NCBI GenBank assembly: GCA_963717115.1 | Contig: CAVQVO010000017.1 | Span: forward strand, 124,001 to 188,000 | DNA: 64,000 nucleotides | Reading direction: 5' to 3' | From: JBBQUN01 sp963717115 | GTDB taxonomy: Bacteria > Actinomycetota > Acidimicrobiia > Acidimicrobiales > SZUA-35 | In this document: positions 63,886-64,000 of the stretch, one piece after another | Numbering within the stretch: the stretch's first letter is position 1 | Layout of the letters: every line of letters begins with the position of its first letter | Program-made: the position numbers and the translations under genes | Notes under the pieces: model-generated | Database searches by the model: none | Seen by the model: the letters and a program-made list of their open reading frames with translations, nothing else | Told to the model about the DNA's origin: nothing

Positions 63886-64000
63886 ATGGGGTGCGACGCG
63901 ACGTACACGATGGACATCCCGGCCGATCATCGTCATCTGTCGGATGGTCGAATCGAATCGATGTCCTGGCTCGAGTCGAATCTCGGCTCGCGAGCCCGCT
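63886..64000 (+). CDS. possible start of divergent gene, cut by window end
   Basis: From ATG 63886 the frame is open to the end, 38 codons (with a second ATG at 63910 giving MDIPADHRHLSDGRIESM). Composition is protein-like, but nothing identifies a family. The 77-base gap to the anti-sigma start would contain divergent promoters; TTGACT (63852-63857) could be a -35 for this gene. Confidence 0.3.
   Translation, partial: MGCDATYTMDIPADHRHLSDGRIESMSWLESNLGSRAR

Overview
The window is about 64 kb of high-GC DNA from an actinobacterium, most likely of the class Acidimicrobiia. The lineage call is an inference. It rests on the spc/alpha ribosomal gene order, a zinc-type S14, GuaB3 next to guaA, an F420-type luciferase-like oxidoreductase, mycothiol-type maleylpyruvate isomerase (DinB-like) proteins, a 13E12/DUF222 HNH relic, a giant GlmS, and many start codons placed directly downstream of TANNNT -10 boxes (leaderless transcripts). 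No rRNA, tRNA, CRISPR array, insertion sequence or integrase was seen.

Bases 1-12.6 kb are translation and secretion core: the end of rpsC, then rplP-rpmC-rpsQ-rplN-rplX-rplE-rpsN-rpsH-rplF-rplR-rpsE-rpmD-rplO, secY, adk, infA-rpmJ-rpsM-rpsK-rpsD-rpoA-rplQ, truA and rplM-rpsI. Genes are packed with ATGA, TGATG or TAATG overlaps. Promoters are visible before infA and rplM. From 12.6 to 38 kb come cell-wall amino sugars (glmM, a 1140-residue glmS), metabolite repair (nnrE-nnrD fusion), alr, an alpha/beta hydrolase, a queuosine-mannosyltransferase-like protein, a P1 peptidase, the t6A/acetylation cluster tsaE-tsaB-rimI-tsaD, groES-groEL under a CIRCE operator, a NUDIX hydrolase, an AlkX/YcaQ-type DNA glycosylase, guaB3-guaA and a DUF808 membrane protein.

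From 38 to 64 kb the content is accessory: a beta-lactamase-like hydrolase, an ABC-F ATPase, a nitroreductase-SRPBCC fusion, SDR and F420-type oxidoreductases, decayed HNH and VOC genes, a transglutaminase, a 1-Cys peroxiredoxin behind a large inverted repeat, and a TetR-MDMPI-MBL operon next to a methyltransferase-nitrilase-mini-VOC operon. Two large regulators (55.9-59.0 kb and 60.3-62.4 kb) share an uncharacterised C-terminal domain. The window ends with an anti-sigma/sigma pair.

Two things stand out. First, five conserved genes (adk, rpoA twice, truA, glmM, peroxiredoxin) are each broken by a single inserted base, always +1 and mostly at CCC-N or GGG-N. Assembly error is the simplest explanation, but the uniform sign and context deserve checking. 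Second, two ~50-residue VOC proteins have the same internal deletion and both start on the stop codon of the gene before them.
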